A DNA stretch of 64,000 nt from Streptomyces megasporus (GTDB taxonomy: Bacteria; Actinomycetota; Actinomycetes; Streptomycetales; Streptomycetaceae). The translations under genes and the position numbers were made by a program. The stretch covers positions 1-64,000 of the forward strand of contig NZ_JODL01000001.1 in NCBI RefSeq assembly GCF_000718985.1. The letters are read 5' to 3'. Positions 8,277 through 15,843 of the stretch are shown here, piece after piece. Position 1 is the first letter of the stretch; each line of letters opens with the position of its first letter. The notes under the pieces are model-generated. The model ran no database searches, had not been told where the DNA came from, and worked only from the letters and a program-made list of their open reading frames with translations.

Positions 8277-8312
8277 TCACTGCGGACCGGCGCGCCTGCT
8301 GCCGATAATCAT
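8277..8312 (-). CDS. Leader peptide MIIGSRRAGPQ of cimA (putative)
   Basis: An 11-codon frame, ATG 8310-8312 to TGA 8277-8279, encodes MIIGSRRAGPQ with two consecutive isoleucine codons directly after the start. It lies upstream of a hairpin and an intrinsic terminator in front of cimA, whose pathway makes isoleucine. By analogy with ilv/leu leaders, ribosome stalling at the Ile codons when charged tRNA-Ile is scarce would favour an antiterminated transcript. No good ribosome site precedes the ATG. An in-frame GTG five codons earlier would give MPSFAMIIGSRRAGPQ, and the transcript may be leaderless. Function is inferred from sequence layout only. Confidence 0.65.
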   Translation of the reverse strand: MIIGSRRAGPQ

Positions 8313-8444
8313 GGCGAACGAAGGCACGGACGCAGTGTGGCACGAGCGTCCCCGCGAGGGGAGGACGGTCTCACGATGTGGGAGGCGGCCCGGCCCACCC
8401 CGCCGCTTCCCGTCCGGTCGCTCCCCGGGCCGTCGCTCCCCGGG

Positions 8445-8480
8445 CGGTGCGACCGGCGGACCAAGCCGCCGGTCGCACCG
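8445..8480 (-). terminator. Hairpin terminator of ilvE
   Basis: The arms 8445-8459 and 8466-8480 pair perfectly over 15 bp around the loop ACCAAG. It lies 47 bp beyond the ilvE stop and separates ilvE from the cimA leader region. A 14-bp direct repeat (8417-8430 and 8432-8445) abuts it and has no evident role. Confidence 0.85.
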
Positions 8481-8527
8481 GACCGGAACGCGCGGACGGT
8501 GCGCCGACGGCGTCGGCGGGCGTCGGG

Positions 8528-9631
8528 TCAGGCCAACTCGTGCATCCAGCCGTACCGGTCCTCCGCGCGGCCGGTCTGGATGGCGAGCAGCTTCTCGCGC
8601 AGCCTCATCGTGATCTCGCCCGGCTCGCCGTCGCCGACGGTCCACTGCCCGGCGGTCGACTTCACCGTGCCGACCGGGGTGATGACGGCCGCGGTGCCGC
8701 AGGCGAACACCTCGGTGATCGTTCCGTCGATGCTGCCCTCGCGCCACTCCTCGACGGAGATGAGCCGCTCCTCGGTGCGGTACCCCAGGTCCGCGGCGAT
8801 GGTCAGCAGCGAGTCCCGGGTGATGCCCGGCAGCAGGGTGCCGGTCAGCTTGGGGGTGACGACGGTGGCGTCGGCGCCCGAGCCCATGACGAAGTACAGG
8901 TTCATGCCGCCCATCTCCTCGACCCAGCGGCGCTCTCCGGCGTCCAGGTAGGCCACCTGCTCGCAGCCGTGCTCGGCCGCCTCGGCCTGGGGGAGGAGGG
9001 AGGCCGCGTAGTTGCCGCCCGTCTTCGCCTCGCCGGTGCCCCCGGGGGCGGCCCGCACGTACTCCCGCGAGATCCACACCGAGACCGGCTTGACGCCCTG
9101 GGGGAAGTACGCGCCGGCGGGCGAGGCGATCACCATGAACAGGTACTCGTTCGCGGGCCTGACCCCGAGGCCGACCTCCGAGGCGAACATGAAGGGCCGC
9201 AGGTAGAGCGACTGCTCGGGCTGTTCGGGCACCCACGCCTTGTCCTGCTTCACCAGCAGGTCGCACGCCTCGACGAAGGTCTCCACCGGCAGCTCGGGCA
9301 TGGCCAGTCGGCGTGCCGACCGCTGGAAGCGCTCGGCGTTGGCCTCCGGGCGGAAGACGGCGACCGAACCGTCGACCCGGCGGTACGCCTTGAGGCCCTC
9401 GAAGATCGTCTGGGCGTAGTGCAGCGTCATGTTCGCCGGATCCATCTGGAGCGGCGCGTAGGGCTGCAACCGCGCGTCGTGCCAACCCCGGCCCTCGGTC
9501 CACCGGATGGTGACCATGTGGTCGGTGAAGTGCCGGCCGAAGCCGGGGGCGGCGAGGATCGCCTCGCGCTCCGCGTCGGACAGCGGGTGCGCGGAGGGCT
9601 TGAGATCGAAGTCGATACGGGGCGTCGTCAT
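8528..9631 (-). CDS. ilvE: Branched-chain amino acid aminotransferase
   Basis: 367 residues. This PLP-dependent fold-type IV transaminase catalyses the last step of Leu, Ile and Val synthesis and the first step of their breakdown, which in Streptomyces supplies branched fatty acid starters. Recognisable blocks are HYAQTIFEGLKAYRR near residue 90, YLRPFMFASE, the PLP-lysine context EAKTGGNYAASLLPQ near 215, and the C-terminal EVFACGTAAVITPVG. The length is normal for the long (IlvE type II) class. ATG 9629-9631 has AAGGA 9 nt upstream. It is transcribed in the same direction as leuB and cimA but has its own terminator, and a 227-bp gap with another hairpin separates it from leuB, so it is probably a separate unit. 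Confidence 0.96.
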   Translation of the reverse strand: MTTPRIDFDLKPSAHPLSDAEREAILAAPGFGRHFTDHMVTIRWTEGRGWHDARLQPYAPLQMDPANMTLHYAQTIFEGLKAYRRVDGSVAVFRPEANAERFQRSARRLAMPELPVETFVEACDLLVKQDKAWVPEQPEQSLYLRPFMFASEVGLGVRPANEYLFMVIASPAGAYFPQGVKPVSVWISREYVRAAPGGTGEAKTGGNYAASLLPQAEAAEHGCEQVAYLDAGERRWVEEMGGMNLYFVMGSGADATVVTPKLTGTLLPGITRDSLLTIAADLGYRTEERLISVEEWREGSIDGTITEVFACGTAAVITPVGTVKSTAGQWTVGDGEPGEITMRLREKLLAIQTGRAEDRYGWMHELA

Positions 9632-9813
9632 GTGAGCGCGTCCTTCACTGTGTGTCGTGGCGGACCGCGCTCCCGTCGTTCCGACGGTGCTAGGACGTCC
9701 GAGCTTCTCCGCATACGGAGACTCGCGTCCGATGATCGGGCGATGGACCGTACGGCGGGCACGGGTGGGCGGTCCTGGGGTAGATGGTCGCACCCAACCG
9801 CCGAATAGCACAG

Positions 9814-9839
9814 CGGCCGGGCGCCTGCGTGCCCGGCCG
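9814..9839 (-). terminator. Hairpin terminator of leuB
   Basis: The arms 9814-9822 and 9831-9839 (CGGCCGGGC/GCCCGGCCG) pair perfectly around an 8-nt loop, 20 bp past the leuB stop on the minus strand. Confidence 0.75.
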
Positions 9840-9858
9840 GATCGGTGCGGCGGGCTCG

Positions 9859-10896
9859 CTAGTCGGCTACTCGTACCGCGAGCGCGTCGCCGATCTCGTC
9901 GGTGCTGCGGGGCTCGGAGCGCTCCGCGAGATCGGCGGAGACCGCGTCCTCGATCCGCGCGGCCTCGGGCTCGAAGCCGAGGTGGCGCAGCATCAGGGCG
10001 ACGGAGAGGACCGTGGCGGTGGGGTCGGCCTTGCCGGTGCCGGCGATGTCGGGCGCGGAACCGTGGACCGGCTCGAACATCGACGGGAAGGCGCCGGTGG
10101 GGTTGATGTTCCCGGAGGCGGCCAGTCCGATGCCGCCGGTGACCGCGGCGGCCAGGTCGGTCAGGATGTCGCCGAAGAGGTTGTCGGTGACGATCACGTC
10201 GAAACGCTCGGGCTGGGTGACGAAGAAGATCGTCGCGGCGTCCACGTGAAGGTAGTCGGTGGTGACCTCGGGGTACTCCTCGCCGACCCGGTCGAAGATG
10301 TTCTTCCACAGGTGACCGGCGTGCACCAGGACGTTGTTCTTGTGGACCAGCGTGAGCCTCTTGCGCGGGCGGGCCTTGGCCTGCTCGTACGCGTAGCGCA
10401 CCACGCGCTCGACGCCGTAGGCGGTGTTCACGCTGACCTCGGTGGCCACCTCGGCCGGGGTGCCGGTGCGCAGGGAGCCGCCGTTCCCGGTGTACGGGCC
10501 CTCGGTGCCCTCGCGGACGACGACGAAGTCGATCTCCGGACGGCCCGCCAGCGGGGTCGCCGTGTTGGGGAAGAGCTTCGACGGCCGCAGGTTGACGTAG
10601 TGGTCGAAGGCGAAGCGCAGCTTGAGCAGCAGCCCGCGCTCCAGCACGCCCGAGGGGACGGAGGGGGCGCCGATCGCGCCGAGCAGGATCGCGTCGTGGC
10701 CCTTGAGCCGCTCCAACTCCGCGTCCGGCAGGGTCTCCCCCGTGGCGTGCCAGCGCTGCGCGCCGAGGTCGTACTCCTGTGTCTGCAGCTTCACGTCCTT
10801 CGGCAGGACGGCGGACAGGACCTTCAGGCCCTGGGCCACGACCTCCCGTCCGATGCCGTCACCGGGGATCACTGCGAGGTTGATGCTGCGAGACAT
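9859..10896 (-). CDS. leuB: 3-isopropylmalate dehydrogenase
   Basis: 345 residues. It oxidatively decarboxylates 3-isopropylmalate with NAD+ in leucine synthesis, and in a CimA route could act on the methylmalate homologue. The nucleotide-site start [19 protein letters not shown], the substrate loop with Arg residues (LRPSKLFPN and [12 protein letters not shown]), the catalytic LVHKNNVL, and the metal-site Asp region [20 protein letters not shown] are all present. The late block [20 protein letters not shown] is diagnostic. The length matches the actinobacterial short LeuB class. ATG 10894-10896 has AAGG 10 nt upstream. A gene for a 43-residue protein lies 85 bp upstream on the same strand. 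Confidence 0.96.
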   Translation of the reverse strand: MSRSINLAVIPGDGIGREVVAQGLKVLSAVLPKDVKLQTQEYDLGAQRWHATGETLPDAELERLKGHDAILLGAIGAPSVPSGVLERGLLLKLRFAFDHYVNLRPSKLFPNTATPLAGRPEIDFVVVREGTEGPYTGNGGSLRTGTPAEVATEVSVNTAYGVERVVRYAYEQAKARPRKRLTLVHKNNVLVHAGHLWKNIFDRVGEEYPEVTTDYLHVDAATIFFVTQPERFDVIVTDNLFGDILTDLAAAVTGGIGLAASGNINPTGAFPSMFEPVHGSAPDIAGTGKADPTATVLSVALMLRHLGFEPEAARIEDAVSADLAERSEPRSTDEIGDALAVRVAD

Positions 10897-10981
10897 GGAG
10901 AGGACCTTACCGCTCGTCCCAGGAGATGACACGCTCTGTCCACGATGCGGACCCGTGTCACCGCCCGGGACCTCGGGGGCG

Positions 10982-11113
10982 TCAGTGCCCGGTGGCGCCG
11001 CCGTTGTCGCGTCGGTCCAGCGCTCGCTGGAGGGCGGCGGCGGCGTTCCTGCGGGCGTCGTCGTCGTGGTTGCGGGCGGTGTGGCGGACACGGCGGCGTG
11101 CGGTCTCGTCCAT
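10982..11113 (-). CDS. Small basic protein, 43 residues, unknown function
   Basis: The frame [20 protein letters not shown]... ends [14 protein letters not shown] lies 7 nt before the ATG at 11111-11113, which is the main reason for calling it. The peptide is highly charged (many Arg, Asp and His), has no hydrophobic segment, and its middle ([16 protein letters not shown]) would form an amphipathic helix. It sits alone between pruA and leuB on the same strand, 85 bp upstream of leuB. No family is recognised. I recall short hypothetical proteins at this position in other Streptomyces, but this is not checked. Confidence 0.6.
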   Translation of the reverse strand: MDETARRRVRHTARNHDDDARRNAAAALQRALDRRDNGGATGH

Positions 11114-11516
11114 GGTCGAACTCCCTGGGGGAACGGAACCGGAAGGGTGGAAAGAGGGGATCCCGGTGCGCCGTAAGCGGCGGGGGCGTCCGGTGCGGCA
11201 GGGGTCGCCTGCGACGGGCACCGCGCCTCATCCGCCATTCGCTGATGGAGCGAGACGTTCGGCTCCCACCAAAGTAAGGGCTGAAAGCTGTGATGTCCCG
11301 CCTAATAGTTGGCCTTCCTACTATCTGAGACGGCGGGGGCCCCGACCTGGGCTTTTGCCGCTGTGACCCGGAACACTCCATCCGTTCGGAGGAGACGGTG
11401 TTCGTGATCGGCGAGTCGATCACCGGACCGCGCCGCGACTCCTGACGGCGGACACGGCGCCGCCCCCGTCCGCGGGGGCCGGACGGGGGCGGCGGGCACG
11501 GGCCGACGGGGGGGTG
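11114..11516. other. 403-bp intergenic region with the pruA terminator and an AT-richer upstream segment
   Basis: The left part should hold the promoter for the 43-residue gene. A conspicuously AT-richer pocket lies at about 11265-11330 and contains an imperfect inverted repeat (TAGTTGG near 11315 against CCTACTA near 11326, 6 of 7). The right part holds the pruA terminator. A minus-strand frame at 11302-11499 lacks a start with a ribosome site and was not called. Confidence 0.4.
11458..11494 (-). terminator. Hairpin terminator of pruA
   Basis: The arms 11458-11471 and 11481-11494 pair perfectly over 14 bp around a 9-nt loop, starting 23 bp beyond the pruA stop. Confidence 0.85.
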
Positions 11517-13148
11517 TCAGCCCATGTGCGGGTAGCGGTAGTCGGTCGGCGGGACCAGCGTCTCCTTGATGGCGCGGGTGGACGTCCAGCGCATCAGGTT
11601 CTGCTTCGAGCCCGCCTTGTCGTTGGTGCCCGAGGCGCGGCCACCGCCGAAGGGCTGCTGGCCGACGACGGCGCCGGTGGGCTTGTCGTTGATGTAGAAG
11701 TTACCCGCGGCGAAGCGCAGCGCCTCGCAGGCGTGGGCCGCGGCGGCGCGGTCCTGGGCGATGATGCTGCCGGTCAGCCCGTACGGGGCGACCGACTCCA
11801 TCTGCTCCAGCACCGTCTCGTACTCGCCGTCGTCGTAGACGTGCACGGCCAGGAGCGGCCCGAAGTACTCCTGCCAGAAGACCTCGCTGCTCGGGTCGGT
11901 GCAGGTCACCACGGTCGGGCGGACGAAGTAGCCGACGCTGTCGTCACAGGTGCCGCCGGCGACGATCTCGCAGGCCGGGTCGGACTTCGCCCGCTCGATG
12001 GCCGCCTTGTTCTTGGCGAAGGCGCGCTCGTCGATGACGGCGCCCATGAAGTTCGACAGGTCGGTGACGTCGCCCATGGTCAGGCCCTCGACCTCGGCGA
12101 CGAACTCCTCCCGGAAGCCGTTCTCCCAGATGGAGCGCGGGACGTAGGCGCGCGAGGCGGCCGAGCACTTCTGGCCCTGGTACTCGAAGGCGCCGCGGGT
12201 CAGCGCGGTCTTCAGCACCGCGGGGTCGGCCGACGGGTGGGCGACGACGAAGTCCTTGCCGCCCGTCTCGCCGACCAGGCGCGGATACGTCCTGTAGTTC
12301 TCGATGTTCTCGCCGACCGTCTTCCACAGGTACTGGAAGGTCCTGGTCGAGCCGGTGAAGTGGATGCCCGCGAGGTCGGGGTGGGCCAGCGCCACCTCGG
12401 AGACCTCCTTGCCGTCACCGGTCAGCAGGTTGATCACACCCGCCGGCAGGCCGGCCTCCTCCAGCAGCCTCATCACCGTCACGGCCGCCAGCGTCTGGGT
12501 CGGGGACGGCTTCCAGAGGACCACGTTGCCCATCATGGCCGGGGCGGTGGGGAGGTTGCCCGCGATGGCGGTGAAGTTGAAGGGCGTGATCGCGTAGACG
12601 AAGCCCTCCAGCGGGCGGTGGTCCAGCCGGTTCCACACCCCGGGGGAGTTGGCGACCGGCTGCTCGGCCAGGATCTCGCGGGCGTAGTGGACGTTGAACC
12701 GCCAGAAGTCCACCAGCTCGCAGGGGGAGTCGATCTCCGCCTGCTGCGCGGTCTTGGACTGGCCGAGCATGGTGGCGGCGGCCACCGTCTCGCGCCACGG
12801 GCCGGCGAGCAGTTCGGCGGCGCGCAGGAAGATCGCGGCACGGTCGTCGAAGGACATCGCGCGCCACGCGGGGGCGGCGGCGAGCGCGGCGTCGATGGCG
12901 TCCTGCGCGTCCTGCCGGGTGGCGTGGGCGGCGGTGCCGAGCACCGCCTTGTGGTTGTGGGGCTGTACGACGTCGAAACGCTCGCCGCCGCCCATCCGCT
13001 TCTTGCCCCCGATGGTCATCGGCAGGTCGGCGGGGTTCCCGGCCAGTTCCTTGAGCCTGGCCTCGAGGCGGGCACGCTCCGGCGTTCCGGGCGCGTAGGT
13101 GTGCACCGGTTCGTTCACCGGCGTGGGGACCTGGGTCACAGCGTCCAT
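11517..13148 (-). CDS. pruA: L-glutamate gamma-semialdehyde (1-pyrroline-5-carboxylate) dehydrogenase
   Basis: 543 residues. It oxidises glutamate-5-semialdehyde/P5C to glutamate with NAD+, the second step of proline catabolism. The aldehyde dehydrogenase features are the N-terminal YAITPFNFTAIAGNLP, the Rossmann segment ending HFTGSTRTFQYLW, the general base in LVGETGGKD, the catalytic cysteine in GQKCSAASRAYVP, and PFGGGRASGTNDKAG near the end. Length and blocks fit the monofunctional P5CDH group 1. ATG 13146-13148 has AAGGAG 10 nt upstream. The proline dehydrogenase gene ends 179 bp upstream on the same strand, so substrate can pass from one enzyme to the next. Confidence 0.96.
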   Translation of the reverse strand: MDAVTQVPTPVNEPVHTYAPGTPERARLEARLKELAGNPADLPMTIGGKKRMGGGERFDVVQPHNHKAVLGTAAHATRQDAQDAIDAALAAAPAWRAMSFDDRAAIFLRAAELLAGPWRETVAAATMLGQSKTAQQAEIDSPCELVDFWRFNVHYAREILAEQPVANSPGVWNRLDHRPLEGFVYAITPFNFTAIAGNLPTAPAMMGNVVLWKPSPTQTLAAVTVMRLLEEAGLPAGVINLLTGDGKEVSEVALAHPDLAGIHFTGSTRTFQYLWKTVGENIENYRTYPRLVGETGGKDFVVAHPSADPAVLKTALTRGAFEYQGQKCSAASRAYVPRSIWENGFREEFVAEVEGLTMGDVTDLSNFMGAVIDERAFAKNKAAIERAKSDPACEIVAGGTCDDSVGYFVRPTVVTCTDPSSEVFWQEYFGPLLAVHVYDDGEYETVLEQMESVAPYGLTGSIIAQDRAAAAHACEALRFAAGNFYINDKPTGAVVGQQPFGGGRASGTNDKAGSKQNLMRWTSTRAIKETLVPPTDYRYPHMG

Positions 13149-13327
13149 GAGCCGCGTCTCCTTCGAAGGTCGTTCGTGTCGTGGGTACGGCCGATCGGGG
13201 TCGCCGACCCTCGGTTCCGGGCGGTCGGCGGGGGCGGGTCGGGTCTTCCCGAGGGGGAGCCTTCCCCCGCTCTCCGCGGGAGGTGTCCCCGTGTCCCTCG
13301 GCCGATGCCCCTCGCGACCGTCATCGT

Positions 13328-14254
13328 TCAGTTCCGGGTGGTCAGCGAGCGCAGGAAGAACAGCAGGTTGGCGGGGCGTTCGGCGAGCCGCCGCATGAAG
13401 TACCCGTACCAGTCGGTTCCGTACGGGACGTACACGCGCATCCGGTGGCCCTCGGCGGCCAGCCGCCGCTGCTCGGCCCCGCGGATGCCGTACAGCATCT
13501 GGAACTCGTACTCGTCCGGCTTGCGGTCGAAGCGGCGGGCCAGCTCCCGGGCGACGGCCACCATCCGCGGGTCGTGCGAGGCGACCATGGGGTAACCCTT
13601 CCCCGCCATCAGGATCCGCAGACAGCGGACGTACGCCAGGTCCACCTCGCGCTTGTCCTGGAGGGCGACGCTCGCCGGCTCCTTGTAGGCGCCCTTCACC
13701 AGACGCACCCGGGAGCCCTCGCCGGCCAGGGCGCGGCAGTCGTCCTCGGTGCGGTACAGGCACGACTGCAGGACGGCGCCCGTGGCGGGGAAGTGCTCGC
13801 GCAGCTTCGCCAGGATCGCCAGGGTGGAGTCGATCGTGGTGTGGTCCTCCATGTCCAGGGTGACGGTCGTGCCCGCCTCCGCGGCGGCCTCGACGACCGG
13901 GAGGACGTTGGCGTACGCGATGTCGTCCCCGCCCGGCAGCGCCTGCCCGAAGGCGGAGAGCTTCACCGACATCTCGGCGTGCTTCCCCAGTCCCTCGGCC
14001 CCCAGGGCCTCGGTCAGCGCCAGGTACGCGTCGCGGGCGCGCAGGGCCTCGGTGCGGTCGGTGACGTCCTCGCCCAGGTGGTCGACGGTGACCTCCAGCC
14101 CCTGGTCGGTCAGGGAGCGGATCGTCGTCATGGCCTGGTCGAGGCGCTCTCCGGCGATGTAGCGGTCCACCACGGGGCGGGTGACCGGTGCGGCCGACAC
14201 GACGCGGCGGATGCTGTCGCTGCGCGAGGCCGCGAGGAGCACGGAACCCAGCAC
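13328..14254 (-). CDS. Proline dehydrogenase (monofunctional)
   Basis: 308 residues. This FAD-dependent enzyme oxidises L-proline to P5C and passes electrons to quinone. The beta/alpha barrel carries MSVKLSAFGQAL, LDMEDHTTIDSTL, SCLYRTEDDCRAL, RLVKGAYKEPASVA and MVASHDPRMV, and ends with the substrate-binding block RVYVPYGTDWYGYFMRRLAERPAN, all typical of bacterial PRODH. GTG 14252-14254 was chosen because GGAGG lies 6 nt upstream and it gives the usual length; the frame extends to 14356 with no better start. It is divergent from a PucR-type regulator across a 190-bp gap and is followed by pruA, so the two catabolic genes are probably controlled together. Confidence 0.93.
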   Translation of the reverse strand: MLGSVLLAASRSDSIRRVVSAAPVTRPVVDRYIAGERLDQAMTTIRSLTDQGLEVTVDHLGEDVTDRTEALRARDAYLALTEALGAEGLGKHAEMSVKLSAFGQALPGGDDIAYANVLPVVEAAAEAGTTVTLDMEDHTTIDSTLAILAKLREHFPATGAVLQSCLYRTEDDCRALAGEGSRVRLVKGAYKEPASVALQDKREVDLAYVRCLRILMAGKGYPMVASHDPRMVAVARELARRFDRKPDEYEFQMLYGIRGAEQRRLAAEGHRMRVYVPYGTDWYGYFMRRLAERPANLLFFLRSLTTRN

Positions 14255-14444
14255 GGGGCACCTCCACGAATGGTTCTTCGACGGTGGGCGAACGCTGAGG
14301 AACGCCACCGTCGAACCTAAGGATCGCTCCGTGGGGCCGCCATCGACAGCTGTCACGCTTCCGTGGCCCGGATCTCAGACATCTGTATGACAATGAGGGG
14401 GTCGGCGGGGCGCCGCGGACGCGGGGACGAGGAAGGCGAGGCAC

Positions 14445-15743
14445 GTGGTGCGCGAGGACTACCAGGCGCTGGTCGACGAGGTCACCGCCCTCCTCGGCAC
14501 CCCCGCGACGTTGGAGAACCGCGACTTCGGGCTGATCGCCTTCGGCGCCCACGAGGACGACGGCGACGACGGCGGGGAGGAGTCCGTCTTCCTGATGGAC
14601 CCGGTCCGCACCCGCTCGATCCTCCGGCGTCGCTCGACCGCGCGGGTGCGGGCCTGGTTCGAGAGCTTCGGCATCACCCGCGCGGTGGAGCCCGTACGGA
14701 TTCCCCCGGACCCGTCGGCCGGGGTGCTCCGGGGGCGGATCTGTGTGCCGGTGCGGCACGGTGGGGCGCTCCTCGGCTACATCTGGCTGCTGGACGACGG
14801 GGCCCTGGAGTTGACCGATCCCCGGCTGAGGGACGTACGGGCCGTCGCCGACCGCATCGGCGCCCTCCTGGCCGCCGAGGCCAGGGCGGGCGCCCGCCGG
14901 GGCGAGCTGCTGTACACCCTGATCACCGCGGCTCCCGGGCGGCGGGCGGCACAGGCCGAGCTGGCCGGGGAGCTGGGCACCGTCGCGACCGGGCCGCTGA
15001 CGGTGGTGGCCGTGGCGCCCTGGGGCGGGGAGGGCGGGGAGACCGCCGGCTCCCCGGGCCTCTCGGGCGCCGTCGCCGCCTGTGTGGTGCCCGGGGCGGG
15101 AGTCCCCGTGCCGAGGGCGGGGGCGCCCCCGGCGAAGGCGGAGGGGGCGCTGGCCGTCCTCGTCCGGCTGCTCTCGCCCGGCGGTCTCGACCCGGCCCGC
15201 GCCGCCGCCGAACGGCTGCTGCGGTCGCCCCACGCCGACGGCGGGAGAGGCGGACGGGAGCCCGGCGTCGGCGCGGTGGCGGGGATCGGCGCGCCCTGTG
15301 AGGGCCTGCCGGGGGTGCCCGGGGCCTGGCGGCAGGCGCTGTCCGCGGCTCGGGCCGCGCGGGCGGAGCGGAGGTTCGGGCCGGTGGCGCGGTGGGACCG
15401 GATCGGGCCGTACCGGATGCTGACCGCGCTGACGGCTTCTCTCGGCGACTCCCCCGTCGGTCACCCCGGTCATCCCGGCGGTTCCCCCGACGCCGGGCTG
15501 CCGGACGCGTCGGTGCGGGCGTTGCTGGAACCCGGCCGCCGGGAACTGGCCCGTACCGCCGAGGTGTTCCTCGACCGCGCGGGGCAGGCGGGCCGCACGG
15601 CGGCCGCGCTCGGCATCCACCGGCAGACCCTCTACTACCGGCTGTCACGGGTGGAGCAGCTCACCGGCCTCGACCTGGACGACGGCGAGGACCGACTGCT
15701 GCTCCACATGGCGCTCAAGACCGCGCGGCTGCTGTGGGAGTAG
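14445..15743 (+). CDS. PucR-family transcriptional regulator of proline catabolism (inferred)
   Basis: 432 residues. The C-terminal HTH reads RTAAALGIHRQTLYYRLSRVEQLTGLDL, the hallmark of PucR/CdaR-type activators (PF13556 type). The middle is a degenerate GGDEF-like (GGDEF_2) region rich in Ala/Gly. The N-terminal 160 residues include a GAF-like segment (VPVRHGGALLGYIWLLDDG). GTG 14445 follows GGAAGG by 8 nt; another GTG is adjacent at 14448. It is divergent from the proline dehydrogenase gene, and homologues in other Streptomyces are known to sit and act next to put genes. A proline-sensing activator role is inferred from position and family. Between about 14995 and 15330 the sequence is very Gly/Pro-rich and may be a linker expansion. 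Confidence 0.85.
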   Translation: MVREDYQALVDEVTALLGTPATLENRDFGLIAFGAHEDDGDDGGEESVFLMDPVRTRSILRRRSTARVRAWFESFGITRAVEPVRIPPDPSAGVLRGRICVPVRHGGALLGYIWLLDDGALELTDPRLRDVRAVADRIGALLAAEARAGARRGELLYTLITAAPGRRAAQAELAGELGTVATGPLTVVAVAPWGGEGGETAGSPGLSGAVAACVVPGAGVPVPRAGAPPAKAEGALAVLVRLLSPGGLDPARAAAERLLRSPHADGGRGGREPGVGAVAGIGAPCEGLPGVPGAWRQALSAARAARAERRFGPVARWDRIGPYRMLTALTASLGDSPVGHPGHPGGSPDAGLPDASVRALLEPGRRELARTAEVFLDRAGQAGRTAAALGIHRQTLYYRLSRVEQLTGLDLDDGEDRLLLHMALKTARLLWE

Positions 15744-15773
15744 GCCGGGCCGGGGAGGACCTGGCGGAAACGG

Positions 15774-15819
15774 CGGACGGCGGCCCCGGCGCGGATGCCC
15801 GCGCCGAAGCCGCCGTCCG
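15774..15819. terminator. Bidirectional terminator between the PucR-type regulator and serA
   Basis: The outer arms 15774-15784 and 15809-15819 pair perfectly over 11 bp. Inside them a second stem (CGGCGCGG with CCGCGCCG) continues the hairpin around a 4-nt loop. It lies between the stop codons of the two convergent genes. Confidence 0.85.
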
Positions 15820-15843
15820 ATCACTCACCGGAGTGCCGGGGGA

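Noticed and set aside
8417..8445. 14-bp direct repeat GTCGCTCCCCGGGC with 1-bp spacing
   Set aside because: Lies between gene ends beside a terminator, and no promoter or start is nearby; probably slippage.
13149..13327. Possible hairpin between the proline dehydrogenase gene and pruA
   Set aside because: The best stem (near 13250-13270) is short and mismatched, so it was not called as a terminator.
11517..15620. 1367-codon minus-strand frame running through pruA and the proline dehydrogenase region
   Set aside because: Only the part starting at 13148 is PruA; the rest overlaps the proline dehydrogenase and regulator genes in the wrong frame.
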